Of a DNA stretch of 64,000 nucleotides, positions 1-11,873 are shown one piece after another. Below the pieces are notes generated by a model that saw only the letters and a list, made by a program, of their open reading frames with translations, had not been told where the DNA came from and searched no databases. Numbering within the stretch: the first letter of the stretch is position 1; each line of letters opens with the position of its first letter. Source of the stretch: Enterobacter sp. RHBSTW-00994. Its GTDB lineage: Bacteria; Pseudomonadota; Gammaproteobacteria; Enterobacterales; Enterobacteriaceae. The DNA is taken from the NCBI RefSeq assembly GCF_013782625.1, contig NZ_CP056199.1:4234588-4298587 (forward strand), written 5' to 3'. The position numbers and the translations under genes are program-made.

Positions 1-5
1 CATCC

Positions 6-59
6 TCGCGACTAATGACAACCGACACCCCCATGGGTGAAGCCTCTCATTAGCCGCGC
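6..59 (-). promoter_or_regulatory. pnp 5' leader hairpin (RNase III / PNPase autoregulation site)
   Basis: A long imperfect inverted repeat pairs CGCGACTAATGA on the left with TCATTAGCCGCG on the right, around an inner stem containing CACCC/GGGTG. It lies just downstream of rpsO on the minus strand, where pnp begins beyond the left edge. In E. coli the pnp leader forms exactly such a hairpin, which RNase III cleaves and PNPase then uses to repress its own synthesis. The identification rests on position and arm sequence; pnp itself is not in the window. Confidence 0.8.
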
Positions 60-80
60 GAACCTCTGCAATGAAGATCA

Positions 81-86
81 TTTATA
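81..86 (-). promoter_or_regulatory. Probable -10 element of the pnp proximal promoter
   Basis: TATAAA reads on the minus strand about 7 nt before the probable start of the pnp leader hairpin, between the rpsO terminator and pnp. No good -35 hexamer sits at 16-18 nt. E. coli has a pnp promoter in this spacer, so the call rests mostly on position. Confidence 0.35.
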
Positions 87-129
87 GCAACAATACAATA
101 GTTTCCAGTGAATTGCTGCCGTCTGGTTG

Positions 130-157
130 AAAAAAGGGGCCATCAGGCCCCCTTTTC
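130..157 (-). terminator. Rho-independent terminator after rpsO
   Basis: On the minus strand a GGGGGCC/GGCCCC stem with a short loop is followed by a run of T residues, 15 nt beyond the rpsO stop codon. In E. coli the equivalent terminator is leaky, letting part of the transcription continue into pnp. Confidence 0.85.
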
Positions 158-172
158 TGAAACTCGCAAGAC

Positions 173-620
<448 letters not shown>

Positions 621-666
621 GCGCCCAGCAGATTGTTAAACAATTTGCCGGACGTTAAGCGGCGAT

Positions 667-695
667 ATTCTACTCGTCTCCCCTGCTTACCGCAA
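667..695 (-). promoter_or_regulatory. rpsO sigma-70 promoter
   Basis: On the minus strand -35 TTGCGG and -10 TAGAAT are separated by 17 nt. The site lies just after truB, upstream of the ERIC element and rpsO, which matches the position of the main rpsO promoter in E. coli. Predicted transcription starts near 660, giving a leader of about 218 nt. Confidence 0.65.
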
Positions 696-704
696 GGCAA
701 GCCG

Positions 705-1649
705 TTATGCAGGATATTCAACCACCAGACGACGCGGCGCTACACGACCCTCGTCATCCATTTCGCCCATGCCAATGAACGTATTGTTCTCGCCTTCCGT
801 CACACGCACCAAGCCTTCATACGGGGTTTCAGTGGAACGAACTGGGTTACCATTTTTAAAGTAAACAGAAGACGTTAACGGCAAATTGACGACTGGAAAA
901 TCAGAGGCCGGACTGTCCATTGGCATCAGCAGCGGATCAAGCAAATCCGCTGTAGGGATCCCTTGTGCTTCAGCCTGCTCAACCAATGAGTAAAGATGCT
1001 CAAGCGTTACCATACGCTCAACCGGGTACTTACTCACGGCTAAACGACGCAAATAAATCACATGCGCACCACAACCCAGCTTTTCGCCCAGGTCATCGAT
1101 GATAGTACGAATATAGGTCCCTTTCGAACAATGAACTTCCAGCTCTAGTTCATCACCTTCATGGCGAATGAAGAGCAGTTCATATACAGTGATTGGGCGA
1201 GCTTCGCGCGGAACCTCAATTCCTTGACGCGCATATTCGTAGAGTTTTTTACCCTGATACTTCAACGCCGAATACATCGACGGAACCTGCAAGGTATCGC
1301 CCCGGAAACTTTCCAATGCGGCATCAAGCTGCTCGGCACTAAACGCTATCGGGCGCTCTTCAACGACCAACCCATCAGCATCGGAGGTATCGGTACGTTG
1401 GCCAAGTTTCGCAATGACACGGTAGCGTTTATCAGAATCGAGCAGATACTGAGAAAATTTTGTCGCTTCCCCCAGACAGACAGGCAACATACCTGTTGCC
1501 AGAGGGTCCAGCGCACCGGTATGTCCGGCACGGTTAGCATTATAAATTCGTTTTACTTTTTGCAGCACGTCATTGCTGGAAGCCCCTTGAGGTTTATCCA
1601 GCAGCAACACGCCGTGCACATCGCGACCGCGACGACGAGGACGACTCAT
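705..1649 (-). CDS. truB: tRNA pseudouridine(55) synthase
   Basis: This 314-residue protein has the same length as E. coli TruB, which converts U55 to pseudouridine in the T-loop of all elongator tRNAs and also acts as an RNA chaperone. The catalytic aspartate is D48 in the motif [12 protein letters not shown] (residues 42-53); the KxPG-like DKPQGASSN segment (18-26) and the C-terminal PUA domain (from about residue 250) are present. The ATG overlaps the rbfA TGA as ATGA, so the two are translationally coupled in the metY-rpsO operon. Confidence 0.97.
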   Translation of the reverse strand: MSRPRRRGRDVHGVLLLDKPQGASSNDVLQKVKRIYNANRAGHTGALDPLATGMLPVCLGEATKFSQYLLDSDKRYRVIAKLGQRTDTSDADGLVVEERPIAFSAEQLDAALESFRGDTLQVPSMYSALKYQGKKLYEYARQGIEVPREARPITVYELLFIRHEGDELELEVHCSKGTYIRTIIDDLGEKLGCGAHVIYLRRLAVSKYPVERMVTLEHLYSLVEQAEAQGIPTADLLDPLLMPMDSPASDFPVVNLPLTSSVYFKNGNPVRSTETPYEGLVRVTEGENNTFIGMGEMDDEGRVAPRRLVVEYPA

Positions 1650-2050
1650 CAGTCCTCCTTGCTGTCGTCCGGGTTAACACGACGCTCATCGTCATGCTTA
1701 ACCACGCTTGTCACCAGGTTGGACATGCGCATACCTTCTACCAGTGAGTTGTCATAGAAGAAAGTCAATTCCGGCACGATACGCAGACGCATCGCTTTAC
1801 CAAGAAGAGAGCGGATAAATCCTGACGCTTCCTGTAATGCTTTGATGCCGTTTTTCACTGCGGCTTCGTCCTGATCGTTCAGAAACGTCACGAATACTTT
1901 GGCATAGGCCAGGTCGCGAGACATTTCAACCCCCGAAACTGTCGTCATCATGCCGACACGTGGGTCTTTAATTTCACGCTGCAGGATGAGCGCAATCTCT
2001 TTCTGCATCTCCTGCGCAACGCGCTGCGGGCGACCAAATTCTTTCGCCAT
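1649..2050 (-). CDS. rbfA: 30S ribosome-binding factor A
   Basis: RbfA binds the immature 30S subunit and assists maturation of the 5' end of 16S rRNA; it is a cold-shock factor. The protein is 133 residues from [11 protein letters not shown], the E. coli length. An in-frame ATG six codons upstream is rejected because the internal ATG has the good ribosome-binding site AGGAG at normal spacing. The KH-like fold region includes [17 protein letters not shown] near residues 40-60. A terminator-like hairpin overlaps the region upstream of its ribosome-binding site. Confidence 0.96.
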   Translation of the reverse strand: MAKEFGRPQRVAQEMQKEIALILQREIKDPRVGMMTTVSGVEMSRDLAYAKVFVTFLNDQDEAAVKNGIKALQEASGFIRSLLGKAMRLRIVPELTFFYDNSLVEGMRMSNLVTSVVKHDDERRVNPDDSKED

Positions 2051-2066
2051 AATAAATTCTCCTGAC

Positions 2067-2091
2067 AAAAAAGGGGCTATAAGCCCCTTTT
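2067..2091 (-). terminator. Terminator-like hairpin between infB and rbfA
   Basis: On the minus strand a GGGGCTTATAGCCCC stem-loop flanked by A/T runs is followed by six T residues, which has the form of an intrinsic terminator inside the operon. It ends only about 10 nt before the rbfA ribosome-binding site, so it could act as an attenuator or an mRNA-stability element rather than a full stop. Confidence 0.6.
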
Positions 2092-2099
2092 GAAATTTC

Positions 2100-2131
2100 T
2101 TGCCGGGTGGCGCTTCGCTAACCCGGCCTAC
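2100..2131. repeat. REP (repetitive extragenic palindromic) element
   Basis: GCCGGGTGGCGCTTCGCTAA followed by CCCGGCCTAC forms the classical REP palindrome, with the GCCGG...CCGGCCTAC ends. It lies between infB and rbfA on the operon transcript, next to the terminator-like hairpin, and may influence mRNA 3'-end stability. Confidence 0.75.
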
Positions 2132-2153
2132 ACGTTCACTAATCCTCTTCGGA

Positions 2154-4847
2154 TTAGTCGATGCTGCGTTGGATCTCGATGATTTCGAACACTTCGATCA
2201 TATCGCCCACGCGAACGTCGTTGTAGTTCTTAACGCCGATACCACATTCCATGCCGTTACGGACTTCGTTAACATCGTCTTTGAAGCGGCGCAGGGATTC
2301 CAGCTCGCCTTCATAGATAACCACGTTATCACGAAGAACGCGGATTGGATTGTGACGCTTAATCGTACCTTCCGTCACCATACAACCTGCGATAGCACCG
2401 AATTTCGGCGATTTGAACACGTCACGTACTTCAGCCAGACCGATGATCTGCTGTTTCAGTTCCGGAGACAGCATACCGCTCATTGCCGCTTTCACTTCGT
2501 CGATCAGGTTATAGATGACGGAGTAGTAGCGCAGATCCAGGCTTTCAGCCTCAATAACTTTACGCGCAGAAGCATCAGCACGAACGTTGAAGCCAACCAG
2601 GATAGCATTGGATGCTGCTGCCAGGGTTGCGTCGGTTTCGGTGATACCACCTACGCCAGAACCGATGATCTTCACTTTAACTTCATCAGTAGACAGTTTC
2701 AGCAAGGAATCGGAGATCGCTTCCACAGAACCCTGAACATCCGCTTTCAGAACGATGTTCACTTCGTGAACTTCGCCTTCGGTCATGTTCGCAAACATAT
2801 TCTCGAGTTTGGATTTCTGCTGACGAGCCAGTTTAACTTCACGGAATTTACCCTGACGATACAGTGCAACTTCACGTGCTTTCTTCTCGTCACGAACGAC
2901 GGTAACTTCGTCACCCGCAGCAGGAACACCGGACAGACCCAGGATTTCTACTGGAATGGATGGACCCGCTTCCAGAACTTCCTGGCCCAGTTCGTTACGC
3001 ATCGCACGAACACGACCGTATTCGAAACCACACAGTACGATATCGCCTTTGTTCAGCGTACCTTCACGAACCAGAACTGTGGCTACCGGACCACGACCTT
3101 TATCCAGGAAGGATTCGATAACTGCACCGCTCGCCATACCTTTACGGATAGCTTTCAGCTCCAGAACTTCAGCCTGCAGCAGGATGGCGTTAAGGAGGTC
3201 GTCGATACCCGTACCCGCTTTTGCAGAAACAGGGATGAACTGAGCCTCACCGCCCCACTCTTCCGGCATAACACCGTACTGAGACAGTTCGTTTTTAACG
3301 CGATCCAGATCGGCTTCTGGTTTATCGATCTTGTTCACAGCAACAACCAGCGGAACCTGCGCTGCTTTCGCATGCTGGATAGCTTCGATAGTCTGCGGCA
3401 TCACGCCGTCGTCTGCTGCAACAACCAGAACAACGATATCTGTAGCCTGAGCACCACGAGCACGCATTGAGGTAAATGCGGCGTGACCTGGGGTATCCAG
3501 GAAGGTGATCATGCCATTTTCAGTTTCTACATGGTATGCACCGATATGCTGTGTAATACCACCCGCTTCACCGGAGGCTACTTTCGTAGAACGAATGTAG
3601 TCGAGCAGAGATGTTTTACCATGGTCAACGTGGCCCATGATGGTCACAACTGGTGCACGTGGCTCAGCTGCAGCGCCGGTGTCACGGTCGCTCATTACTG
3701 CTTCTTCCAGCTCGTTTTCACGACGCAGGATAACTTTATGGCCCATCTCTTCAGCAACCAGCTGTGCTGTTTCCTGATCGATAACCTGGTTGATGGTTGC
3801 CATTGCACCCAGTTTCATCATCGCTTTGATGACCTGAGAACCTTTAACTGCCATCTTGTTCGCCAAATCGCCAACGGTGATGGTTTCGCCGATGACAACA
3901 TCACGGTTAACAGCCTGAACCGGCTTCTGGAAGCCCTGCTGCAGAGCGGAGCCTTTACGCTTACCGCCTTTACCGCCACGAACCGCTGCACGCGCTTCTT
4001 CGCGATCAGCTTTAGATTCAGCGTGCTTGTTGCCTTTCTTCTGAGGACGCGCAGCTTTTGAAGCTGTACGGGCACGACCACGACCACCTTCAACTTCACG
4101 GTCATTGTCGTCTTCAGCCTGGCGAGCATGCTGGGAAGTGGTTACATGATAGTCACTGGAATCTTCTGAAGGTGCTTCAGTCGTTTCAGTCCAGCCTTTC
4201 TCATTTGATTCCGCCATGCGACGAGCTTCTTCAGCTACGCGACGAGCATCTTCTTCGAGCTTGCGACGGGCTTCTTCTTCCGCTTTACGCTTCAGCTCGG
4301 CAGCTTCATTTTCACGGCGGGCTTTTTCTGCCTGGGCGGTTTTGGTCATTTCGTCTGTCTGTTGATTGCTCACTTTGTCTTTTTCCGCAGCTTCACGCTT
4401 CGCTTTATCACTTGCGTCGCGTTTCGCTTTTTCTGCGGCCTCACGTTCAGCTTTTAATTCTGCCTCACGTTTGGCGATTGCTTCCGCCTCACGCTGAGCT
4501 TGTTCTTCCGCTTCACGCTGTGCCTGCTCTTCCGCAGCGAGGCGTTCAGCCTCTTGCGGATCACGTTTTACAAAGGTGCGCGTCTTGCGGACTTCGATTT
4601 GTACCGATTTACTTTTTCCACCGGTACCTGGAATATTCAACGTGCTGCGCGTTTTACGCTGCAACGTCAGCTTGTCAGGCGTAGAACCGTGTTCACGGTT
4701 CAAATGCGCTAACAGCGTTTGTTTCTCGTGCGCAGTCACCGAGTCATCAGCGGACTTCGGGATCCCTGCATCAGCAAATTGCTGTACCAGGCGGTCCACG
4801 GAGGTCTGAATCTCGGCAGCCAGCGATTTTACAGTTACATCAGTCAT
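2154..4847 (-). CDS. infB: Translation initiation factor IF-2
   Basis: IF-2 is the GTPase that brings fMet-tRNA to the 30S subunit and promotes subunit joining. The 897-residue protein (E. coli has 890) shows an N-terminal IF2 domain (1-50), a highly charged Glu/Lys/Arg/Ala-rich linker (about 95-230) with repeated EEQAQREAE units, a second N-terminal module (about 315-380), the G domain with GHVDHGKT near residue 405, DTPGH and NKID, then domains II-IV. In E. coli shorter forms start at internal codons within the linker region. The gene lies between nusA and rbfA. The variable linker probably accounts for the seven extra residues. Confidence 0.98.
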   Translation of the reverse strand: MTDVTVKSLAAEIQTSVDRLVQQFADAGIPKSADDSVTAHEKQTLLAHLNREHGSTPDKLTLQRKTRSTLNIPGTGGKSKSVQIEVRKTRTFVKRDPQEAERLAAEEQAQREAEEQAQREAEAIAKREAELKAEREAAEKAKRDASDKAKREAAEKDKVSNQQTDEMTKTAQAEKARRENEAAELKRKAEEEARRKLEEDARRVAEEARRMAESNEKGWTETTEAPSEDSSDYHVTTSQHARQAEDDNDREVEGGRGRARTASKAARPQKKGNKHAESKADREEARAAVRGGKGGKRKGSALQQGFQKPVQAVNRDVVIGETITVGDLANKMAVKGSQVIKAMMKLGAMATINQVIDQETAQLVAEEMGHKVILRRENELEEAVMSDRDTGAAAEPRAPVVTIMGHVDHGKTSLLDYIRSTKVASGEAGGITQHIGAYHVETENGMITFLDTPGHAAFTSMRARGAQATDIVVLVVAADDGVMPQTIEAIQHAKAAQVPLVVAVNKIDKPEADLDRVKNELSQYGVMPEEWGGEAQFIPVSAKAGTGIDDLLNAILLQAEVLELKAIRKGMASGAVIESFLDKGRGPVATVLVREGTLNKGDIVLCGFEYGRVRAMRNELGQEVLEAGPSIPVEILGLSGVPAAGDEVTVVRDEKKAREVALYRQGKFREVKLARQQKSKLENMFANMTEGEVHEVNIVLKADVQGSVEAISDSLLKLSTDEVKVKIIGSGVGGITETDATLAAASNAILVGFNVRADASARKVIEAESLDLRYYSVIYNLIDEVKAAMSGMLSPELKQQIIGLAEVRDVFKSPKFGAIAGCMVTEGTIKRHNPIRVLRDNVVIYEGELESLRRFKDDVNEVRNGMECGIGVKNYNDVRVGDMIEVFEIIEIQRSID

Positions 4848-4871
4848 GCTGTTCCTTCCTGCTACAGTTTA

Positions 4872-6359
4872 TTACGCTTCGTCGCCGAACCAGCAAATAT
4901 TACGTGCGGCCATGATGAGTTCGCCGGCTTTCTCGTCGGTTAAACCTTCGATATCAGCCAGGTCATCAACGCCTTGCTCAGCGAGATCTTCCAGCGTACA
5001 AACACCACGGGCAGCCAGCTTGAACGCAATCGCACGATCAAGACCTTCCAGATTCAGCAGGTCATCAGCCGGCTTGTTATCACCTAGGCTTTCTTCCTGA
5101 GCCAGTGCCAGGGTGGTCAGTGCGTTTTTAGCGCGTTCACGCAGGGCTTCAACGGTGGATTCATCCAGACCGTCAATTTCCAGCAGCTCTTTCATTGGCA
5201 CATAGGCCAGTTCTTCCAGCGTAGAGAAGCCTTCTTCGACCAGGACAGTGGCGAAATCTTCGTCAATATCCAGGTATTTCGTGAAGGTATCAATTGCCGC
5301 ATGGGCTTCAGCCTGATGCTTAGCCTGCAGGTCATCAACCGTCATTACGTTGAGTTCCCAGCCACTCAGTTGCGAAGCCAGACGAACGTTCTGACCGTTA
5401 CGACCGATAGCCTGTGCAAGGTTACCAGCTTCAACGGCGATATCCATGGTGTGCTTATCTTCGTCTACCACGATGGACGCAACATCTGCCGGAGCCATCG
5501 CATTGATCACGAACTGCGCCGGATTATCATCCCACAGAACAATATCGATACGCTCGCCGCCCAGCTCTGTAGAAACAGCCTGAACACGCGCACCACGCAT
5601 GCCGACACAAGCACCTACTGGATCGATACGTTTGTCATTGGTTTTCACAGCGATTTTCGCACGAGAACCAGGATCACGAGCCGCAGCTTTAATTTCGATT
5701 ACTTCTTCGCCGATTTCTGGCACTTCGATACGGAACAGTTCAACCAGCATTTCTGGTTTAGAACGGGTCACGAACAGCTGTGCACCACGAGCTTCCGGAC
5801 GGACGGCATACAGAACACCACGGATACGGTCGCCTGGACGGAAGTTTTCACGTGGCAACATATCTTCACGCAGGATAACCGCTTCAGCGTTGCTACCCAG
5901 ATCCAGAGAGATATTGTCACGGTTAACTTTTTTCACCACACCAGTGATGATTTCGCCTTCATGCTCACGGAACTGATCGACAACCATAGCTCGTTCAGCT
6001 TCACGTACTTTCTGTACGATAACCTGTTTTGCCGTTTGGGTCGTGATACGGTCGAAAGTGACAGATTCAATCTGATCTTCAACATACTCACCGACATTCA
6101 GGCTTTCGTCTTCAAAACGCGCCGCTTCCAGCGTGATTTCTTTGGTCGGTTGAGTCACTTCTTCAACAATCACCCAACGACGGAAAGTATCGAAGTCACC
6201 GCTTCTACGATCGATTTCTACGCGAACATCGATCTCTTGTTCATATTTTTTCTTGGTTGCTGTAGCCAGTGCACTTTCCAGCGCTTCGAAAATCTTCTCA
6301 CGCGGCAGTGATTTCTCGTTGGAGACGGCTTCAACAACAGCCAAAATTTCTTTGTTCAT
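4872..6359 (-). CDS. nusA: Transcription termination/antitermination factor NusA
   Basis: The 495-residue product matches E. coli NusA in length and architecture: N-terminal RNA polymerase-binding domain (1-130), S1 domain (about 135-200), two KH domains (about 230-345, with [12 protein letters not shown]), and two acidic AR repeats at the C terminus (about 350-495). NusA binds RNA polymerase and nascent RNA, controls pausing, and takes part in rRNA antitermination and phage N function. It lies 24 nt upstream of infB and 28 nt after rimP in one operon. Confidence 0.98.
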   Translation of the reverse strand: MNKEILAVVEAVSNEKSLPREKIFEALESALATATKKKYEQEIDVRVEIDRRSGDFDTFRRWVIVEEVTQPTKEITLEAARFEDESLNVGEYVEDQIESVTFDRITTQTAKQVIVQKVREAERAMVVDQFREHEGEIITGVVKKVNRDNISLDLGSNAEAVILREDMLPRENFRPGDRIRGVLYAVRPEARGAQLFVTRSKPEMLVELFRIEVPEIGEEVIEIKAAARDPGSRAKIAVKTNDKRIDPVGACVGMRGARVQAVSTELGGERIDIVLWDDNPAQFVINAMAPADVASIVVDEDKHTMDIAVEAGNLAQAIGRNGQNVRLASQLSGWELNVMTVDDLQAKHQAEAHAAIDTFTKYLDIDEDFATVLVEEGFSTLEELAYVPMKELLEIDGLDESTVEALRERAKNALTTLALAQEESLGDNKPADDLLNLEGLDRAIAFKLAARGVCTLEDLAEQGVDDLADIEGLTDEKAGELIMAARNICWFGDEA

Positions 6360-6387
6360 CGCGGGCTTTTCACCTCAATCCAGACTG

Positions 6388-6840
6388 TTAAAAGTGGGGA
6401 ACCAGGTTCGCCTTCTGGATATTACTCAGCGCGAACACTTCATCTTTGCCTTCGACTGTTACTGTGATCATCTCACCATCAACGGCCTTGATTATACCCT
6501 GCCATTTACGGCGGTTCTGTACAGCCATACGCAGAACAACTGCCACTTCTTCCCCGGTATAGCGGGTGTAGTGTTCAGCAGTGAACATAGGGCGATCGAG
6601 GCCAGGCGAGGAAACTTCCAGGTTATACGCAACAGTAATAGGATCTTCAACGTCAAGAACCGCACTAACCTGGTGGCTAACATCAGCACAATCATCAACA
6701 TTGATGCCATCTTCACTATCAATGTAGATGCGCAGCGTGGATGTACGGCTGCGAATAAATTCGATGCCGACCAGTTCGTAGCCCAGTGCTTCGACTGGTG
6801 CTGTAATCATCTCTGTTAATTTTTGCTCTAATGTGGACAA
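6388..6840 (-). CDS. rimP: Ribosome maturation factor RimP (TTG start)
   Basis: RimP is required for 30S maturation, acting before S19 and other head proteins join. The start is the TTG at 6838-6840, giving 150 residues ([14 protein letters not shown]...), the E. coli length; a strong GGGGGTG Shine-Dalgarno lies just upstream. An ATG ten codons further upstream would add residues not found in the family and lies inside the leader hairpin. It is the first protein gene after metY. Confidence 0.95.
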   Translation of the reverse strand: MSTLEQKLTEMITAPVEALGYELVGIEFIRSRTSTLRIYIDSEDGINVDDCADVSHQVSAVLDVEDPITVAYNLEVSSPGLDRPMFTAEHYTRYTGEEVAVVLRMAVQNRRKWQGIIKAVDGEMITVTVEGKDEVFALSNIQKANLVPHF

Positions 6841-6854
6841 GCCCACCCCCAAGA

Positions 6855-6880
6855 CATAAAAAAAGGGCATAAAGCCCAGT
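6855..6880 (-). terminator. Leader hairpin/attenuator upstream of rimP
   Basis: On the minus strand GGGC-TTTAT-GCCC is followed by seven T residues just before the rimP ribosome-binding site. It is the second of two terminator-like structures between metY and rimP, probably limiting readthrough from the tRNA into the operon. Confidence 0.6.
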
Positions 6881-6897
6881 TATTCTGTAGTCAGATA

Positions 6898-6926
6898 ACA
6901 AAAAACCCCGATAAATCGGGGCTTTA
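6898..6926 (-). terminator. Terminator downstream of metY
   Basis: A perfect CCCCGAT/ATCGGGG hairpin is followed on the minus strand by a run of T residues. It is placed between the tRNA and rimP, and is probably partial because rimP-nusA-infB are expressed from the upstream promoters in relatives. Confidence 0.75.
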
Positions 6927-7047
6927 GATAACTGAACCCTATAGCCGCAACTGCGGCCTGGAGCACTTTCCGAAAGAATTTTTTCAAATCCAGCTACGAA
7001 GGCGCTAAGTCTTCACAGTATATTTGAAAAAGAACTTTATAGGAAAA

Positions 7048-7124
<77 letters not shown>

Positions 7125-7139
7125 CCTGAAACGTGGCAG

Positions 7140-7168
7140 ATTCTACGCGTTTTAGGTAGAAAATGCAA
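7140..7168 (-). promoter_or_regulatory. metY operon proximal promoter
   Basis: On the minus strand -35 TTGCAT and -10 TAGAAT are separated by 17 nt. The -10 ends 16 nt before the mature tRNA 5' end. Confidence 0.65.
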
Positions 7169-7215
7169 ATAATGCTGGGATTTGGTACCGAAGACGGGAC
7201 GTAAAACCGGCGCTC

Positions 7216-7245
7216 AGTATATTGATAGTTGACCCTGACTGTCAA
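7216..7245 (-). promoter_or_regulatory. metY operon distal promoter
   Basis: On the minus strand a consensus -35 TTGACA and -10 TATACT are separated by 18 nt, about 75 nt upstream of the proximal promoter. Tandem promoters serve this operon in E. coli. It is also close to the divergent argG control region. Confidence 0.65.
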
Positions 7246-7401
7246 CCCTGTGAACTATGCGCTTTGTTGAATACACCAACGCACACTATTCTGTTCTGAC
7301 ACTACTGCGCCAACTGGCTTGCCGTGAGGGAAATTTTTACAAAAAACACACGAATGTCTTCCGGTCATCGGCAAAAGATGATTAAATGAAAACTCACTTA
7401 T

Positions 7402-7419
7402 TTTGCATAAAAATGCAAT
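7402..7419 (+). promoter_or_regulatory. ARG box (ArgR operator) of argG
   Basis: TTGCATAAAAATGCAA is an excellent palindromic match to the ArgR consensus, 48 bp before the argG ATG. A weaker partner box (AATGAAAACTCACTTAT) lies immediately upstream, as ArgR usually binds paired boxes. This predicts arginine-dependent repression of argG. The rest of the 342-bp argG-metY spacer holds the metY promoters; I could not assign the argG promoter hexamers. Confidence 0.7.
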
Positions 7420-7421
7420 AA

Positions 7422-8813
<1,392 letters not shown>

Positions 8814-8828
8814 TCGCTAAGACAGAAT

Positions 8829-8857
8829 GCAAAAAGCACCTTCGGGTGCTTTTTTTG
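8829..8857 (+). terminator. argG terminator
   Basis: AAAAAGCACC-TTCG-GGTGCTTTTTTT, a tetraloop hairpin with a seven-T tail 15 nt after the argG stop. Confidence 0.9.
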
Positions 8858-8900
8858 TTAACGGCCAAGGAGAACCGATCCATGTACCTTTCTTCAGACG

Positions 8901-8931
8901 AAAAAAAAGACATCTTTCGATGTCTCTTTTT
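8901..8931 (-). terminator. Terminator of tRNA-Leu transcript
   Basis: The stem AGACATC/GATGTCT with loop TTTC reads on the minus strand into a run of T residues, just after the tRNA 3' end. The hairpin is symmetrical enough to act in both directions. Confidence 0.75.
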
Positions 8932-8939
8932 CGGAATAT

Positions 8940-9026
8940 TGGTACCGAGGACGGGACTTGAACCCGTAAGCCCAATCGGGCACTACCACCTCAAGGTAGC
9001 GTGTCTACCAATTCCACCACCTCGGC
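8940..9026 (-). tRNA. leuU: tRNA-Leu (GAG)
   Basis: An 87-nt class II tRNA with a long variable arm, encoded CCA, and anticodon GAG in the context CTTGAGG. It sits between argG and secG as leuU does in E. coli, probably on the secG transcript. Confidence 0.96.
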
Positions 9027-9039
9027 ACAGATACAACTT

Positions 9040-9372
9040 TTAGTGCGGGATATCGCTGGTCGGCTTAGCCGGTTCAGCTGGCTGAGTCTGCTCAGTTTTA
9101 GACGGAGCATTCAGATTTTCCCACTCGCTTCCTTTACTGGTCTTGTTGCTGTTGATATTGCCCAGCGCCAGACTGATGATGAAGAACAGCGTAGCCAGAA
9201 TCGCCGTTGTGCGGGTCATGAAGTTCGCAGAACCACTTGAACCAAACAGCGTACCAGAAGCGCCTGCTCCGAAGGAGGCTCCCATATCAGCGCCTTTACC
9301 TTGCTGCAGCATAATCAGCGCTACAAGAGCGATGGCTACAATAAGGAAAACAACCAAAAGAGCTTCGTACAT
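9040..9372 (-). CDS. secG: Preprotein translocase subunit SecG
   Basis: SecG associates with SecYE in the inner membrane and stimulates SecA-driven export. The start is [16 protein letters not shown], giving 110 residues as in E. coli; a longer frame of 53 extra codons has no family support. Two membrane helices (about 2-22 and 55-72) flank the conserved cytoplasmic loop [14 protein letters not shown], and a Pro/Glu/Thr-rich tail ends the protein. Confidence 0.96.
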   Translation of the reverse strand: MYEALLVVFLIVAIALVALIMLQQGKGADMGASFGAGASGTLFGSSGSANFMTRTTAILATLFFIISLALGNINSNKTSKGSEWENLNAPSKTEQTQPAEPAKPTSDIPH

Positions 9373-9551
9373 AATCAACCTGTTCCTTGCGGATTTGCCG
9401 CATACCAATGCTTCGACCAATTTAGCAGGATTTTTGTTTCCCACTGAAGCGGGTGTGAATACTAACCAAAGCGCATGACCCACGCAAGCGCAATTTTGAT
9501 GCATTGTATCAAGTGAGGAAAAAAACAGCAAAAAGTGATTATTTGCTCAAA

Positions 9552-9577
9552 ACAAAGGCGGCAAGCGCCGCCTTTTT
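9552..9577 (-). terminator. glmM terminator
   Basis: On the minus strand GGCGGC-GCTT-GCCGCC forms a stem followed by a short T run, about 20 nt after the glmM stop. Confidence 0.8.
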
Positions 9578-9596
9578 AAACACTTACAGTGCAACG

Positions 9597-10934
9597 TTAT
9601 GCAGCTTTCACCGCATCTGCAATACGATGCGCAAATTCATTGACCTGCGTTTCGTCTTCACCTTCCACCATGACACGGATTAGCGGTTCAGTTCCTGACT
9701 TACGCAGAAGGACGCGCCCACGATTACCCAGTGACGCTTCGACTTCTGCCATCACCGCTTTCACATTCTCATTCTCCAGCGGATCGCCGTGACCTGCAGT
9801 GAATCGAACGTTGACCAAAATCTGTGGGAACATTTTCATTCCACTGCACAGGTCATGCAGGCTCATATGATTACGCACCATCGCTGCAACCACCTGAAGC
9901 CCAGCCACAATCCCATCACCAGTGGTGGTTTTATCAAGCAGGATCACATGACCAGAGTTTTCAGCACCAATACGCCAGCCTTTCTCCTGGAGTTTTTCCA
10001 GTACGTAGCGGTCACCTACTTTTGCACGTGCAAACGGTATGCCTAGCTGTTTCAGCGCCAGTTCAAGCCCCATGTTGCTCATCAGGGTCCCAACAGCACC
10101 ACCACGCAGTTGCCCCTGACGAAGGCCTTCACGGGCAATGATATACAGGATCTGATCGCCATCGACCTTGTTGCCTTCATGATCAACCATGATGACACGG
10201 TCACCATCACCATCCAGGGCAATCCCCAAATCGGCTTTTTCAGCAAGGACACGCGCCTGCAGGGCACGAACGTCCGTCGCCCCCACTTCTTCGTTGATAT
10301 TCAGACCATCAGGCTCGCAGCCAATGGTGATGACCTTCGCACCCAGCTCGCGGAAAACATTCGGTGCAATGTGGTAGGTCGCACCATTAGCGCAGTCCAC
10401 CACAATCTTCAGATGAGCCAGGCTTAATTCGTTAGGGAATGTCCCTTTGCAAAATTCGATGTAACGACCAGCAGCATCAACAATACGGCTGGCTTTACCC
10501 AGTTCCGCTGAGTCTACACAGGTAATCTCTTTTTCCATTTCAGCTTCAATGGCCTCTTCGACTTCATCCGGCAGCTTAGTGCCGTCAATGGAGAAGAACT
10601 TGATACCATTATCATAAAATGGGTTATGGGATGCTGAGATCACAATCCCTGCTTCCGCACGAAAAGCACGCGTCAGATAAGCCACTGCGGGTGTTGGCAT
10701 TGGGCCAGTGAAAGAGGCTGACAGCCCGGCAGCGGCAAGACCCGCTTCCAGCGCTGACTCCAGCATATAGCCCGAAATGCGGGTGTCTTTGCCAATGATG
10801 ATTTTACGGGAGCCGTGGCGCGCCAGCACCTTCCCCGCAGCCCAACCCAGCTTCAGGACAAAATCTGGAGTGATTGGTGTATCGCCCACACGACCACGGA
10901 TACCATCAGTGCCAAAATATTTACGATTACTCAT
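9597..10934 (-). CDS. glmM: Phosphoglucosamine mutase
   Basis: GlmM interconverts glucosamine-6-phosphate and glucosamine-1-phosphate for UDP-GlcNAc, and so for peptidoglycan and LPS. The 445-residue protein (E. coli length) has the phosphoserine loop ISASHNP near residue 102, the metal loop DGDGDR near 241-246 and the phosphate-binding [12 protein letters not shown] loop near the C terminus. The start [15 protein letters not shown] is chosen over a 14-codon extension. It overlaps folP by 8 nt (ATGAGTAA), so the two are coupled. Confidence 0.98.
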   Translation of the reverse strand: MSNRKYFGTDGIRGRVGDTPITPDFVLKLGWAAGKVLARHGSRKIIIGKDTRISGYMLESALEAGLAAAGLSASFTGPMPTPAVAYLTRAFRAEAGIVISASHNPFYDNGIKFFSIDGTKLPDEVEEAIEAEMEKEITCVDSAELGKASRIVDAAGRYIEFCKGTFPNELSLAHLKIVVDCANGATYHIAPNVFRELGAKVITIGCEPDGLNINEEVGATDVRALQARVLAEKADLGIALDGDGDRVIMVDHEGNKVDGDQILYIIAREGLRQGQLRGGAVGTLMSNMGLELALKQLGIPFARAKVGDRYVLEKLQEKGWRIGAENSGHVILLDKTTTGDGIVAGLQVVAAMVRNHMSLHDLCSGMKMFPQILVNVRFTAGHGDPLENENVKAVMAEVEASLGNRGRVLLRKSGTEPLIRVMVEGEDETQVNEFAHRIADAVKAA

Positions 10935-11775
10935 AGCGTTTGTTTTCCTTCGCTGCCAGTGTAGCTTCAACCACACGCATGGCTTCTACTGTCTCTTTAA
11001 CGTCGTGGACACGAATAATGTGCGCACCTTGCATTGCCGCAATCACCGCGCAAGCCAGACTGCCACTCAGGCGTTCACTTGGCCCAACATTCAATAATTG
11101 CCCTACCATCGACTTTCTCGACATGCCCACCAAGAGGGGCAAGTCAAAATGGTGAAATTCGGATAAACGAGCAAGTAGCGCGTAATTATGCGACAGATTT
11201 TTACCGAAACCGAACCCTGGGTCGAGCAGCAATTTCTCTTTTGCGATACCCGCACGTTCACAACGGTCGATTTGCTCAATAAAGTAGCGATTCACATCGG
11301 CATAAACATCGTCATATTTTGGGGCTTCCTGCATGGTTTTTGGCTGCCCCTGCATGTGCATCAGACACACAGGTAAACCTGTTTCGGCGGCAGCGTTCAG
11401 CGCCCCCGGTTCAGTCAGCGAGCGAATATCATTAATAATGTGGACGCCAGCTCGCGCCGATTCGCGGATAACGTCTGGTTTTGAGGTATCGACAGAAATC
11501 CATACCTCAAAACGCTGAGCAATAGCTTCGACGACAGGGATAACGCGGGCCAGTTCCTCTTCGACGGAGACGTCTGCAGCACCAGGACGAGTCGACTCCC
11601 CACCGATGTCAATGATTGTCGCGCCCGCGTTAATCATCAGATTCGCGTGTTTAACGGCCTCAATCAACGTGTTATGCGTTCCGCCATCAGAAAAGGAGTC
11701 AGGCGTAACGTTCAGGATCCCCATCACATGTGGATGTGAGAGATCGAGAAACGAATCCTGGGCATAAAGTTTCAT
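10927..11775 (-). CDS. folP: Dihydropteroate synthase
   Basis: FolP condenses p-aminobenzoate with the pterin pyrophosphate to give dihydropteroate; it is the sulfonamide target. The 282 residues match E. coli. Signature loops are [11 protein letters not shown] (about 22-32), [11 protein letters not shown] (about 56-66) and the FGFGK phosphate site. The ATG at 11775 has an AGGGA ribosome-binding site; an 18-codon upstream extension overlaps the ftsH terminator and is rejected. Confidence 0.98.
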   Translation of the reverse strand: MKLYAQDSFLDLSHPHVMGILNVTPDSFSDGGTHNTLIEAVKHANLMINAGATIIDIGGESTRPGAADVSVEEELARVIPVVEAIAQRFEVWISVDTSKPDVIRESARAGVHIINDIRSLTEPGALNAAAETGLPVCLMHMQGQPKTMQEAPKYDDVYADVNRYFIEQIDRCERAGIAKEKLLLDPGFGFGKNLSHNYALLARLSEFHHFDLPLLVGMSRKSMVGQLLNVGPSERLSGSLACAVIAAMQGAHIIRVHDVKETVEAMRVVEATLAAKENKRYE

Positions 11776-11815
11776 GGCTAAATCCCTGTTATTTTTATGG
11801 TTAAACGAATAAGAA

Positions 11816-11841
11816 AAACCCCGGAGCAAGCTCCAGGGTTT
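11816..11841 (-). terminator. ftsH-folP intergenic terminator
   Basis: On the minus strand CCCTGGAGCTTGCTCCGGGG forms a hairpin followed by a T run, 33 nt after the ftsH stop. Confidence 0.7.
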
Positions 11842-11873
11842 CAGGCGAAGATATCATCATCTACAGCAGTGAC

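Noticed and set aside
1161..1757. 198-codon plus-strand frame opposite truB/rbfA
   Set aside because: It crosses the boundary of two convincing minus-strand genes and has no recognisable domain.
2100..3470. Long plus-strand open frame (456 codons) opposite infB
   Set aside because: It is the complement of the well-conserved infB coding region, rich in rare residues (Phe, His, Cys, Asn), with no ribosome-binding site and no recognisable family.
4095..4560. Short-period repeat in infB
   Set aside because: The repeated Glu/Ala/Lys/Arg codons encode the normal flexible linker of IF-2; no separate repeat element is needed.
9373..9531. 53-codon N-terminal extension of SecG
   Set aside because: Not conserved in the family; the start at MYEALLVV gives the standard two-helix protein.
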